Of a stretch of 64,000 nucleotides of DNA, positions 35,981 to 45,561 are shown piece by piece. Numbering within the stretch: the stretch's first letter is position 1; every line of letters starts with the position of its first letter. Made by a program: the position numbers and the translations under genes. The stretch lies in assembly GCF_031998825.1 (NCBI RefSeq), contig NZ_DAMACX010000009.1:44670-108669 (forward strand), read 5' to 3'. The notes beneath the pieces are model-generated. The model was given only the letters and a program-made list of their open reading frames with translations, did no database searches and was not told where the DNA came from. The DNA comes from Pseudescherichia sp031998825. GTDB taxonomy: Bacteria; Pseudomonadota; Gammaproteobacteria; Enterobacterales; Enterobacteriaceae.

Positions 35981-36736
35981 ATGACGGAAGCGCAACGACA
36001 TCAAATATTACTCGAGCAGCTGGCGCAAACCGGGTTTGTGACCGTTGAGCAGGTCATTGACCGGCTTGGCGTCTCTCCGGCCACGGCGCGCCGCGACATT
36101 AACAAGCTCGACGAGAGCGGCAGGCTGAAAAAGGTGCGCAACGGCGCAGAAGCCATCAGCCAGCAGCGGCCACGCTGGTCGCCAATGAATATCCACCAGG
36201 CGCAGCATCTGGATGAGAAGGTGCGTATTGCCAAAGCGGCCGCGCTGCTGGTTAACGCGGGCGAAAGCGTGGTGATCAACTGCGGCTCAACGGCGTTTTT
36301 ACTGGGCCGGGAGATGTGTGGCAGGCCGGTGCAGATCATCACTAATTATCTGCCGCTGGCGAACTACCTGATCGATCAGGAGCACGAGAGCGTGGTGATC
36401 ATGGGCGGGCAGTACAACAAGAGCCAGGCTATTACGCTCAGTCCCCAGGGCAGTGAAAACAGCCTCTATGCCGGGCACTGGATGTTTACCAGCGGCATCG
36501 GCCTGACCGCCGACGGCCTCTATAAAACCGACATGCTAACGGCGATGGCCGAGCAGAAAATGCTTAACGTGGTGGGCAAACTGGTGGTGCTGGTGGACAG
36601 CAGCAAGATCGGCGAGCGCGCCGGGATGCTCTTTAGCCGCGCTGACCAGATCGATATCGTTATCACCGGCAAGCAGGCCAGCCCGGAGGTGGTTAAGCAG
36701 CTTGAGTCCCAGGGCGTAAAGGTGATGCGCGTTTAA
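35981..36736 (+). CDS. ulaR: DeoR-family repressor of the ascorbate regulon, UlaR
   Basis: UlaR represses ulaABCDEF and ulaG; in E. coli L-ascorbate 6-phosphate releases it. The 251-residue product equals the E. coli length, with an N-terminal DeoR helix-turn-helix (QTGFVTVEQVIDRLGVSPAT region, then RRDINKLDESGRLKKVRNGA) and a C-terminal sugar-phosphate sensor (VINCGSTAFLLGREM, LVVLVDSSKIGERAGMLFS). Confidence 0.97.
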   Translation: MTEAQRHQILLEQLAQTGFVTVEQVIDRLGVSPATARRDINKLDESGRLKKVRNGAEAISQQRPRWSPMNIHQAQHLDEKVRIAKAAALLVNAGESVVINCGSTAFLLGREMCGRPVQIITNYLPLANYLIDQEHESVVIMGGQYNKSQAITLSPQGSENSLYAGHWMFTSGIGLTADGLYKTDMLTAMAEQKMLNVVGKLVVLVDSSKIGERAGMLFSRADQIDIVITGKQASPEVVKQLESQGVKVMRV

Positions 36737-36744
36737 AAAATCAC

Positions 36745-37083
36745 TTATTTCAGGATGTTGTAGCGATAAAGCAGCTTGCTAAAATCTTGCTTCATACTGA
36801 CGAAGAGCAATATCTCGATATGCGTGCCGTCAAAATCGTAGAGCACGCGATACTCGCCTTCAACATCAAGCCGCTCACGCAACATCAGACCACGATCTGA
36901 AAGGTAGACGTTAAAGCGATACCTTTCAGGATCCTGGATAATGCATGCAACCGAGTCCAGCAGCAGATTATCAACAAAGCGGGCAGCCAACTGCGCGCCG
37001 ATAGTCCCACTTTTGTATGACTCGATGTCTGCCAGGCACTGTAGCGCCAACGGCGCGACGACGACGGAATACGGTTTTGCCAC
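36745..37083 (-). CDS. RelE/ParE-type toxin
   Basis: This 112-residue protein has the small RelE/ParE fold pattern: VAPLALQCLADIESYKSG in the first helices, AARFVDNLLLDSVACIIQDPERYR, then LMLRERLDVEGEYRVLYDFDGTHIEILLFV with the Arg-Tyr-Val-type beta-strand. RelE members cut mRNA on the ribosome, ParE members poison gyrase; I cannot tell which applies. It lies 14 bases after its probable antitoxin and has no counterpart here in E. coli. Confidence 0.75.
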   Translation of the reverse strand: MAKPYSVVVAPLALQCLADIESYKSGTIGAQLAARFVDNLLLDSVACIIQDPERYRFNVYLSDRGLMLRERLDVEGEYRVLYDFDGTHIEILLFVSMKQDFSKLLYRYNILK

Positions 37084-37097
37084 TTAACTTCTCCCTG

Positions 37098-37367
37098 TTA
37101 ACGTCTTGCGGCACGCAACCTCTCTAACACCTCTTCAGGCGTCATACCTTTGCCTTCCGCGATCTCTTTTTTGGCCTGCATGCCCAGTTTAAAGAGGGCA
37201 TTTATATTTCTTTCTTGTTCAATTTCCCTAAGCTCAGCCTCACGCTCAGCGACGGTCTGGATGAATAGCTCTGCTACACCATTTTTCGTTACGTAAACAC
37301 CGCCCTCAAACGTTGCAGCATTTCCGAGGCTATCTCTGGCAAGTTTCTGGGACATGGTTTGTGACAT
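37098..37367 (-). CDS. Phd/YefM-like antitoxin
   Basis: This 89-residue protein starts MSQTMSQKLARDSLGNAATF and contains GGVYVTKNGVAELFIQTVAEREAE, similar in layout to the DNA-binding half of Phd/YefM antitoxins. A charged C-terminal helix (MTPEEVLERLRAARR) would bind the toxin encoded 14 bases downstream. I start at 37367, with GGAAG six bases upstream, over a TTG at 37388. Pairing with the toxin is inferred from order, size and family. Confidence 0.72.
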   Translation of the reverse strand: MSQTMSQKLARDSLGNAATFEGGVYVTKNGVAELFIQTVAEREAELREIEQERNINALFKLGMQAKKEIAEGKGMTPEEVLERLRAARR

Positions 37368-37466
37368 AGGCAGCTTCCACTTAATCAAGATTCACGCTAA
37401 GCGCGTAGGGCATTGCTCTAGTATAACTTTGGCGTGGTAAAATTGTGTACTTATTTATCCACCACC

Positions 37467-38204
37467 CTACAGATGCGCTTTGAAAAAATCTACCGCCGCC
37501 TCCAGCGCCGCCGGGGTGATGCGATGGCGAACTCCCGCCTCCCAGCGGCAGGTAAGATGCTGAAGCAGGCCTGCATCCTGTAGCGCCCTGTGCAGGCGGT
37601 GCGATTCGGCAGCGGGTACGACATCATCCTCTTCGCCGTGCCACAGCAGCAGCGGGCGGGAAGCAAGCTTTGCCAGATGCCCCTCTACGTCCCACTCTAC
37701 CAACGGCGCGATAATGCCGTTAAGCTCGGCGGCCGTCTCTGCCTGCGGCGGGAACAGCGTCCGGGCGAGCGAGGTAAAGTAGCCTGAACCCATCAGGCTG
37801 GCGACGCAGACCAGTTCCGGGTGATGCGTCATCAGGCCAAGCGCCGTCATGCCGCCCATCGACGCACCGCCTACCGCCAGACGCCCCTCTGCAACCCAGC
37901 CCTCACCCACCAGCGCATCCCGTAACGCCGGAAATTCATGAAAGTTGCTCTGTAAGATCTGCCAGAACTGGCCCAGCCGCGCCTGCTCATCACCGTTAAA
38001 GCGCGCCCCGTGGTCGCGGGCGTCGGGCATCACTACCCGAAATCCCACCTGCGCCAGCGCAACGGCGAAGTAGCTGTAGACCAGCTTTGATGAACCAAAG
38101 CCGTGATAAAAGACCACCGTAGGCAAGGGTACGGCGCGTTTTCCAGCGGGCGTCGTGTGCAGGATCTCAATGCCTGCCAGCTGGCGCGTTTCAAGTTCAA
38201 TCAT
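37467..38204 (-). CDS. yjfP: Alpha/beta-hydrolase carboxylesterase YjfP
   Basis: The 245-residue product matches YjfP, an esterase active on short acyl esters in vitro; natural substrate unknown. The nucleophile serine is in GGASMGGMTALG, the oxyanion region is FYHGFGSS, and acid and histidine candidates lie in HGEEDDVVPAAES and GVRHRITPAALEA. Start at 38204 is set by AGGAG seven bases upstream and by MIELETRQLAG matching E. coli. Confidence 0.92.
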   Translation of the reverse strand: MIELETRQLAGIEILHTTPAGKRAVPLPTVVFYHGFGSSKLVYSYFAVALAQVGFRVVMPDARDHGARFNGDEQARLGQFWQILQSNFHEFPALRDALVGEGWVAEGRLAVGGASMGGMTALGLMTHHPELVCVASLMGSGYFTSLARTLFPPQAETAAELNGIIAPLVEWDVEGHLAKLASRPLLLWHGEEDDVVPAAESHRLHRALQDAGLLQHLTCRWEAGVRHRITPAALEAAVDFFKAHL

Positions 38205-38410
38205 GGCTCGCTCCTGATAAAGCCTTTGGTATGCCACGTCCTCATGCTCTACGCAAGCCGCCGTGCGTATAACAAAACAGTGAGAAGTACATTACGCTTT
38301 CGCATTATTTACAGCTGAAAATAACGCGAGAGCTAACAAAATGGGAACATTCGCCATAAGGTTATTAAAGGACGCACTACACTATGGCTATCAGGCAACG
38401 AGGAAAAGCG

Positions 38411-38713
38411 ATGCATCGATTCACACCCCTTTTTTTAGCGCTGAGCCTCAGCGGCTGTAGCATGCTGCAGGGTACGCCGCATCCCGCGCCGCCGGTAAGT
38501 GACCAGCCGCAGGAGATCAGCCGCAATCAGACGGCGGGGCTGCAAAAAATGGAAACCATCAGCGTGATGGTGCGTGGATCGCCAATGGACGTTGAGTCGG
38601 AAATTAAAGCCAAAGCGGCGGCCATGAAGGCTGACTATTATGTCATCCTGCTGGATGACGAGACGATCGTTCCCGGCCAGCGATATGGACAGGCAATTTT
38701 GTATCGTCAGTAA
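38411..38713 (+). CDS. bsmA: Biofilm peroxide-resistance lipoprotein BsmA
   Basis: BsmA (YjfO) is a small lipoprotein of the YhcN/DUF1471 family linked to biofilm stress and peroxide tolerance in E. coli. The 100-residue product has a lipobox LSLSGCS, with Cys near residue 16 as lipid-attachment site, and a DUF1471 domain ending DETIVPGQRYGQAILYRQ. I choose the ATG at 38411, six bases after AGGA, over the one at 38384, which would place extra residues before the signal peptide. Confidence 0.9.
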   Translation: MHRFTPLFLALSLSGCSMLQGTPHPAPPVSDQPQEISRNQTAGLQKMETISVMVRGSPMDVESEIKAKAAAMKADYYVILLDDETIVPGQRYGQAILYRQ

Positions 38714-38819
38714 CGGCGCATTGTTTTTTAAAGGATATTTACACTGCTTTGCGTCCGTAGACTTTTTCCCGCTTACAATCATTCAGGGTCGGTCAGGAAC
38801 ATGTAAAAGGAGCGGATTT

Positions 38820-39095
38820 ATGAAACGATCTCTTGCTTTAACTTCACTGCTACTCTCCGTCGGTCTGGTGAGCACCACCGCCCAGTCAGCAGAGTTTGCC
38901 AGCGCCGATTGCGTGACTGGCCTGAATGAGATTGGCCTTATTTCCGTGAGCAACGTTTCCGGTAGCGTACAGGATGTAGAGCGTGCCATTGCCCTGAAAG
39001 CCGACGAACAGGGGGCCTCGTGGTACCGTATCATCAAAATGGATGAGGTACAGAGCACCAATAACTGGCAGGCACAGGCGATCCTCTACACCTGA
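38820..39095 (+). CDS. yjfN: Periplasmic DUF1471 protein YjfN
   Basis: The 91-residue protein has a signal peptide (about residues 1-23, ending AQSA) followed by a YhcN/DUF1471 domain. In E. coli YjfN is a stress-induced peptide reported to stimulate the DegP protease. The motif SADCVTGLNEIGLISV and the end WQAQAILYT fit the family. AGGAG lies seven bases before the ATG. It follows bsmA, its paralogue, at 106 bp. Confidence 0.9.
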   Translation: MKRSLALTSLLLSVGLVSTTAQSAEFASADCVTGLNEIGLISVSNVSGSVQDVERAIALKADEQGASWYRIIKMDEVQSTNNWQAQAILYT

Positions 39096-39224
39096 ATCCA
39101 TGCGGCCTGGTTATCTTCTGCGCAGCGCCCCCTAAAAACGGTGGCTACCCTTTTTGTTGCGTTTTAATTACCATATTGTGAGTGTGCCAATACATTCATG
39201 TAACATTTTGTTACACAGATCTGC

Positions 39225-39251
39225 TAAATGTTAGCGCATAACTGCCGTTGA
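39225..39251 (+). promoter_or_regulatory. FliA (sigma-28) promoter of the Cache-type receptor
   Basis: TAAATGTT, an 11-base spacer and GCCGTTGA match the sigma-28 pattern TAAAGTTT-11-GCCGATAA. It ends 32 bases before the receptor start codon. Confidence 0.65.
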
Positions 39252-39283
39252 ACGAGCCACACTTTTCGGGCAACGGACACTCT

Positions 39284-41209
39284 ATGAACGCTCTTATTCG
39301 ACGTGCTGGTTTAGGCACAAAGCTTTCGTTGCTGACGGGCGTCAGCGTCGCAGCACTCTTTCTGCTGTTTACCTCGCTGATGAGCCACAAAGCAAGCCAG
39401 CAGCTTGAAGCGCTGGCTGTTGAAGATCTGCATAGCCAGGCTACCGGCGTGGCCGATATGGTCGAAATGTTTAGCAGCAGCCTCAGCGAAGAGGTTGAGC
39501 GCTATACTCGCCAGTTCAGTACCTTTATTCCCCAGCCAGTCGCCCTCGACGCAACACAGACCCGTACCATTAACGGCCTCACCGTTCCTCTGCTGAAAGG
39601 CGGCGAGACGGAGCTACACGAAAATAACGCTATCCCGGACGACTTCTTCCAGCGCACCGGCTCGATTGCGACGCTGTTCGTGCGCAACGGCGATAGCTTT
39701 GTACGCGTGGCGACCTCCCTGCGTAAAGAGGACGGCGAGCGGGCCATCGGTACGCAGCTGGACAGCTCGAGTCCAGCGCTGGCTCCCGTGCTGCATGGCG
39801 ATATTTACCGCGGACTCGCGCAGCTGTTTGGCAAGCGCTATATCACTCAGTACCAGCCGGTGAAGGATGCCAGCGGAAAGACCATCGCCATCCTGTTCGT
39901 GGGGGTGGATATCACCCACTCCTGGGACATTATGCGTGACAAGATCTTACAGCGTCGGCTGGGCGAGAGCGGTCACTTCTTTGTGCTGAACCGAAGCGCT
40001 GGTAAAAACTACGGCACCTGGCTGTTCCACGCCAGTGAAGAGGGACAGCGTCCGCAGTGGGGCGAAGAGTCCGAAAATCAGCTGCTGACCCTGGCCTCCG
40101 GCACGCTGGAGCGTAAAAGCAAGGATGGCCGTACGATGCTGGTCTCCTGGACTGCCCTGCCCGGCTGGAACTGGACGATTGTCGGCGAAGTGGATAAAGC
40201 CGTGCTGCTGCAGGATGTTACCCGCCTGCGCAATCAGTTCCTGATTGCCGGCGTGCTGGTCTCCCTGCTCTTTGCCGCACTGTTTGTCATCATCACCCGC
40301 CGTTGGCTGACGCGCCCGCTGCGCGAGGTGACAGCCCTTGCCCAGACCTATGCTTCCGGGGATCTGCGCGCCTCTCTGACGTCGACGCGCCAGGATGAGG
40401 TGGGCCAGCTGATCCACGCTATCAACGGTATCGGCAACGGCCTGCAAAACATGGTGCAGCAGGTTCGCGAGGCGGCGGGGGATATCCACTTCGCCACCAA
40501 CGCGCTGGCGGCGGACAGCAGCGAAATCAGCGAGCAGATCAACAAGCAGGCGAGCAGCGTGGAGGAGACCTCCGCCAGCATGGAGCAGCTTGCCGCCACC
40601 GTGCAGCAAAATGCCGCCAGCATGGAGCAGACACAGCACCTGGTGAATGAAACCTCACAGGCGGTGCAGAGCGGCGGGCAGACGGTGGGACGCGCGGTAG
40701 CCACCATGAACGATATCCGCAGCGCTTCCCAGCGCATCGCGGATATCACACAGGTAATTGAATCCATTGCTTTCCAGACCAATATTCTCGCCCTGAACGC
40801 CGCGGTTGAAGCCGCCCGTGCCGGGGAGCATGGCAAGGGCTTTGCCGTGGTAGCGCAGGAGGTTCGCGCCCTTGCTGCCCGCAGCGCTAACGCCGTAAAA
40901 GAGATTGAGGCGCTGATCGACGATACCCTGCAAAAGGTCACCGAAGGGCACACTCTCTCCGAGCAGACGCGCCAGGCAATGACGTCGATCATCGACCACA
41001 TGAGCAATATCAACCAGCTGGTAACGGAGATTAATCACGCCTCTCACGAGCAGTCGGCAGGGATCAATCAGGTAAACCTGGCGATGACTCACATTGGTGA
41101 TGCAACCCATGTTAACGCCGAGCGCGTTTCCCGTAGCGAAGAGACGGCCCAGACTCTGCAGGAAAAGGGCGCGCACCTGAAGCAGCTGGTCAGCCTGTTC
41201 CGCCTTTAA
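39284..41209 (+). CDS. Methyl-accepting chemotaxis protein with Cache-type sensor
   Basis: This 641-residue receptor has a first membrane helix (about residues 15-35), a large periplasmic Cache_3/Cache_2-like sensor (GTQLDSSSPALAPVLHGDIYRG, KRYITQYQPVKDASGKTIAILFVGVDI), a second membrane helix near residues 315-335, a HAMP domain and the cytoplasmic signalling region with AFQTNILALNAAVEAARAGEHGKGFAVVA. Ligand unknown; Cache_3/Cache_2 sensors often bind organic acids. It ends LVSLFRL with no CheR/CheB pentapeptide. I start at 39284 (MNALIRRAGLGTKL), six bases after ACGGA. The stop overlaps the convergent aidB stop by four bases. Confidence 0.92.
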   Translation: MNALIRRAGLGTKLSLLTGVSVAALFLLFTSLMSHKASQQLEALAVEDLHSQATGVADMVEMFSSSLSEEVERYTRQFSTFIPQPVALDATQTRTINGLTVPLLKGGETELHENNAIPDDFFQRTGSIATLFVRNGDSFVRVATSLRKEDGERAIGTQLDSSSPALAPVLHGDIYRGLAQLFGKRYITQYQPVKDASGKTIAILFVGVDITHSWDIMRDKILQRRLGESGHFFVLNRSAGKNYGTWLFHASEEGQRPQWGEESENQLLTLASGTLERKSKDGRTMLVSWTALPGWNWTIVGEVDKAVLLQDVTRLRNQFLIAGVLVSLLFAALFVIITRRWLTRPLREVTALAQTYASGDLRASLTSTRQDEVGQLIHAINGIGNGLQNMVQQVREAAGDIHFATNALAADSSEISEQINKQASSVEETSASMEQLAATVQQNAASMEQTQHLVNETSQAVQSGGQTVGRAVATMNDIRSASQRIADITQVIESIAFQTNILALNAAVEAARAGEHGKGFAVVAQEVRALAARSANAVKEIEALIDDTLQKVTEGHTLSEQTRQAMTSIIDHMSNINQLVTEINHASHEQSAGINQVNLAMTHIGDATHVNAERVSRSEETAQTLQEKGAHLKQLVSLFRL

Positions 41210-42840
41210 CCCACCCCGCCCGTGGCGCGCAGCAGCAGGTCATTTTGCACCTGGGCGCTAAGCAGCGCGCCGCCGCGGGTATCCAGCATGGTCTGACACC
41301 AGGCCTGGGCGACAGGCGGTGAGGCGTGGCGCAGCAGCTGCGCCCCGGCGGCCAGCAGGTAGAGCTGCTGGGTAATCTCCCGAGCCTGCGCCTCCTGCGG
41401 CCGATGCAGCCGCTGCAGCAGCCGTCGCCAGCCACGATCGAAGTGGCGATCCTGACCTTTTACCTCACCAAAGGTGTCGCTCAGCAGCTCCATCACGCCG
41501 AACTGCTTACTCAGTACCCGCATGACGTCCAGACACATAATATTGCCCGATCCCTCCCAGATGCTGTTGACCGGCATCTCGCGATAGAGGCGCGGCAGCT
41601 CGTTATCCTCACAGTAGCCCGTGCCGCCCAGCACCTCCATCGCCTCGGCAACAAAGGGGATCCCCGCCTTGCATACCGCGAACTTCGCTACCGGCGTAAA
41701 CAGGCGCGCCCACAGCGTCTCCTGCACGCTCTCCCGGCTCTCCCACGCTCGGGCCAGGCGGAACAGAAACGCCGTCTGCCCCTCCAGCTGCAGTGCCATG
41801 CGGGAGAGTACGTCGCGCATCAGGGGGTGATCGACCAGATGCTTGCCAAACGCCTGCCGCTGGTGGGCATGGTAGAGCGCAACGGAGAAGGCCCGGCGCA
41901 TCAGGCCGTGGCTGCCCAGAGCGCAGTCGAGGCGCGTCAGGCCGCCCATCCTGAGGATCTGCCGGATGCCGTCCCCCTCCTCCCCCAACAGCCAGCCGGT
42001 GGCATCTAAAAACTCCACTTCGCTGCTGGCGTTGGAGCGGTTGCCGAGCTTATCTTTCAGGCGCTCAAGGCGCAGGGCGTTGCGCGTGCCGTCGGGCAGA
42101 AAGCGCGGCACGAAAAAGCAGGAGAGACCGCTCTTCGCCTGAGCCAGCACCAGGTGGGCGTCGCTCTGCGGCACGGAGAAAAACCATTTATGGCCCACCA
42201 GCCGGTAGGCCTCGCCGCTGCCTTTGCGCGCCAGCGGCTCTGCCCGGGTGGTGTTGCTGAGCACGTCCGAGCCGCCCTGCTTTTCCGTCATCCCCATGCC
42301 GATCAGTAGGCCACGCTTCTGCCCGCCTGGGGCCAGATGGGCGTCGTAGCGATCGCTCAGCAGCGGTTTGAGCCACTCCTGAAAAATCGTAGGCAGCGCC
42401 TGCTGGAGCAGCGGCGTGGCGGCAAAGGTCATAGTGACAGGACAGAGGGTGCCCGCCTCAACCTGGGCGTGGAGCACAAAGCGCGCCGCGCGGGCGACAA
42501 ACGCCCCGGCGCGGGCCTCCTCCTCCCAGGCGAGGTTGTGGACGCGGTTGGCGCACAGCCCCTGCATCAACAGATGCCACGCTGGATGAAAGCGCACGTC
42601 GTCAAGCCGCTCGCCGGTGGGATCGTAGCGCAACAGCTCCGGCGGGTTGGCGTTCGCCAGCCGTCCCAGCTCCAGCGACTCTGCGGTGCCAAGCTGCTGC
42701 CCAATACTCGCAAGCAGCTCCGCATCCCAGCTAGCGCCCTCACGGGCCACGGCGTCGCGCAGCGAGGCATCGGAAAGAAAAAGGTTGCTGTTGTTGAGCG
42801 GAATGGGTTGATTGAAAACGGTGTGGGTTTGCCAGCGCAT
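41206..42840 (-). CDS. aidB: Adaptive-response acyl-CoA-dehydrogenase-like protein AidB
   Basis: AidB is a flavoprotein of the adaptive response to alkylating agents; it binds DNA and is thought to shield or detoxify. The 544-residue product (E. coli 541) keeps the acyl-CoA-dehydrogenase fold with GMGMTEKQGGSDV, GHKWFFSVPQSDAHLVLAQ, KDKLGNRSNAS and the C-terminal DNA-binding extension. In E. coli aidB is under Ada control; I did not identify an Ada site. It overlaps the receptor gene tail to tail. Confidence 0.95.
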   Translation of the reverse strand: MRWQTHTVFNQPIPLNNSNLFLSDASLRDAVAREGASWDAELLASIGQQLGTAESLELGRLANANPPELLRYDPTGERLDDVRFHPAWHLLMQGLCANRVHNLAWEEEARAGAFVARAARFVLHAQVEAGTLCPVTMTFAATPLLQQALPTIFQEWLKPLLSDRYDAHLAPGGQKRGLLIGMGMTEKQGGSDVLSNTTRAEPLARKGSGEAYRLVGHKWFFSVPQSDAHLVLAQAKSGLSCFFVPRFLPDGTRNALRLERLKDKLGNRSNASSEVEFLDATGWLLGEEGDGIRQILRMGGLTRLDCALGSHGLMRRAFSVALYHAHQRQAFGKHLVDHPLMRDVLSRMALQLEGQTAFLFRLARAWESRESVQETLWARLFTPVAKFAVCKAGIPFVAEAMEVLGGTGYCEDNELPRLYREMPVNSIWEGSGNIMCLDVMRVLSKQFGVMELLSDTFGEVKGQDRHFDRGWRRLLQRLHRPQEAQAREITQQLYLLAAGAQLLRHASPPVAQAWCQTMLDTRGGALLSAQVQNDLLLRATGGVG

Positions 42841-42913
42841 ACTCTCTCCCCCTGTTCAATGGCAGTGCCACTCAGTATGCACAGAGAGAAATCTTCGACC
42901 GCAGCAGGGGTCA

Positions 42914-42937
42914 CAAAAAACCACCCCGCAGGGTGGT
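42914..42937 (-). terminator. Rho-independent terminator of rlmB
   Basis: On the minus strand ACCACCC, loop TGCG and GGGTGGT are followed by TTTTTTG. It lies 17 bases after the rlmB stop. Confidence 0.88.
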
Positions 42938-42954
42938 CAGGTTAACGGTGAAGC

Positions 42955-43686
42955 TTAGCCGCGCTGGCGGACCGCTTCAAACAGGCAGATGCCCGTTGCA
43001 ACGGAGACGTTCAGGGAGGAGACGCTGCCCGCCATCGGGATGCTGATCAGCTCGTCGCAGTGCTCGCGGGTCAGACGACGCATACCTTCGCCCTCTGCGC
43101 CCATCACCAGCGCCATCGGGCCGGTCATTTTGCTCTGGAACAGGGTGTGATCCGCTTCGCCCGCCGTGCCGACGATCCAGATGTTCTCTTCCTGTAACAG
43201 ACGCATGGTACGCGCCAGGTTGGTCACGCGGATCAGCGGCACGTTCTCTGCTGCGCCGCTGGCCACTTTTTTCGCGGTGGCGTTCAGCTGGGCCGAGCGG
43301 TCTTTCGGAACGATCACCGCATGGACACCAGCAGCGTCGGCGCTGCGCAGGCAGGCCCCGAGGTTATGCGGATCGGTCACGCCGTCAAGGATCAGGAAGA
43401 AGGGGCGATCGAGGCTGGCGATCAGATCCGGCAGATCGTTCTCCTGATACTGACGCCCTGGCTTCACCCGTGCAATGATCCCCTGGTGCACCGCGCCTTC
43501 GCTTTTTTCATCCATAAACTGGCGGCTCGCCACCTGGATAGTCACGCCCTGGGCTTCCAGGGCATGGATCAGCGGCATCAGACGTTTATCTTCACGTCCT
43601 TTCAGAATATAAACGTCCTGAAAGCGCTCCGGGGCGCGTTCCAGCAGTGCCTGCACCGCGTGGATGCCATAAATCATTTCACTCAT
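42955..43686 (-). CDS. rlmB: 23S rRNA (guanosine-2'-O-)-methyltransferase RlmB
   Basis: RlmB methylates the ribose of G2251 in 23S rRNA. The 243-residue product equals the E. coli length and has an N-terminal rRNA-binding domain and a C-terminal SPOUT knot with LDGVTDPHNLGACLRSADAAG, VMGAEGEGMRRL and ISIPMAGSVSSLNVSVATG. Start at 43686 matches MSEMIYGIHAVQALLE. In E. coli it directly follows rnr; here eleven genes intervene. A TATAAT on the minus strand at 43732-43727 could serve as its own -10. Confidence 0.97.
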   Translation of the reverse strand: MSEMIYGIHAVQALLERAPERFQDVYILKGREDKRLMPLIHALEAQGVTIQVASRQFMDEKSEGAVHQGIIARVKPGRQYQENDLPDLIASLDRPFFLILDGVTDPHNLGACLRSADAAGVHAVIVPKDRSAQLNATAKKVASGAAENVPLIRVTNLARTMRLLQEENIWIVGTAGEADHTLFQSKMTGPMALVMGAEGEGMRRLTREHCDELISIPMAGSVSSLNVSVATGICLFEAVRQRG

Positions 43687-43726
43687 GAAGGGTACTCGAT
43701 CGAGGTTAAAAGGGTCTGTCCGCCCC

Positions 43727-43732
43727 ATTATA
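43727..43732 (-). promoter_or_regulatory. Possible -10 of an rlmB promoter
   Basis: A perfect TATAAT stands 40 bases before the rlmB ATG in the 76-bp gap after the inserted operon. The upstream -35 is poor, so confidence is limited. Confidence 0.4.
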
Positions 43733-43762
43733 ACCCACGACGCCCCCCAGCGTCCCTTCCCG

Positions 43763-44565
<803 letters not shown>

Positions 44566-44569
<4 letters not shown>

Positions 44570-45561
44570 ACATTGACTCCGGTCTCTTCTGCCCGCCAGC
44601 AGCGCACCTGATGCGTTCGGCTGTCGATAGCACGCAGCGCGGGCGGCTGGCTGCGGCAGGTCTCCGTCGCCAGCGGGCAGCGATCGGCAAAGGTGCAGCC
44701 TGGCGGCAGAGCGTTAAGGGGCGGCACGCTGCCGTGGATCTCCGCCAGCCGGGTTTTCGGGACGCGATCCTGCGACGGCCGCGCGGCCAGCAGCGCCTGG
44801 GTATAGGGGTGACGCGGGCGGTGGAATAGCGTGCTGACGTCGCACTCCTCTACCACCTGCCCGGCATAGAGCACCACCACCCGCTGGCACAGCTGCGCCA
44901 CGACGCTAAGATCGTGGGTGATAATCACGATGCCCATCGCAGACTGCTGCTTGATCGCCTCCAGCAGGCGCAGAATTTGCGCCTGGATCGTGGCGTCGAG
45001 GGCAGTAGTCGGCTCATCGGCAATCAGCAGCAAGGGGGCGCTGGCGATGGCGATGGCGATCATCACCCGCTGGCGCATGCCGCCGGATAGCTCATGGGGA
45101 TAGGCGTTCGCGCAGCGCGCCGGATCGGCGATCCCCGCCTGGGCCAGCAGGCTAAGGATCTTCTCCCGCCGTGCGGAACGATCCAGCGAGGTATGCAGCT
45201 TCAGGCTTTCGTCGATCTGAAAACCAATGGTAAAAACCGGGTTCAGGCTGGAGAGCGGATCCTGAAAGATCATCGCCATGTCGCGGCCGCAGCGCTGGCG
45301 TTTCGCCCTCGCTGAGAGGGTGTCCAGCCGCGTGCCGTTGAGGGTTACCTCGCCGTCGGTGCGGCTGGTGCGCGGGGAGAGCAGGCCCATCAGCGCCTGG
45401 GCAGTCACGCTTTTACCGCAGCCGGATTCACCGATGATGCCGAGCGTCTCCTGTTGATGAAGGCTAAAGGAGACGCCGCGCACCGGAGAGACCACCCCCT
45501 GCGGCGTGGCAAAGTTGACCCGCAGATTATTAACGTCAAGCAGCGGCGGGGGATTAACCAT
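44566..45561 (-). CDS. Dipeptide-type ABC transporter ATP-binding protein (DppD-like)
   Basis: The 331-residue product has Walker A GESGCGKSVTAQ, signature LSGGMRQRVMIAIAIA, Walker B LLIADEPTTALD and the C-terminal oligopeptide-transporter extension with the cysteine pattern PPGCTFADRCPLATETCR, a cluster-binding motif common in these ATPases. It overlaps the neighbouring permease gene by eight bases and the second ATPase by four. Confidence 0.93.
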
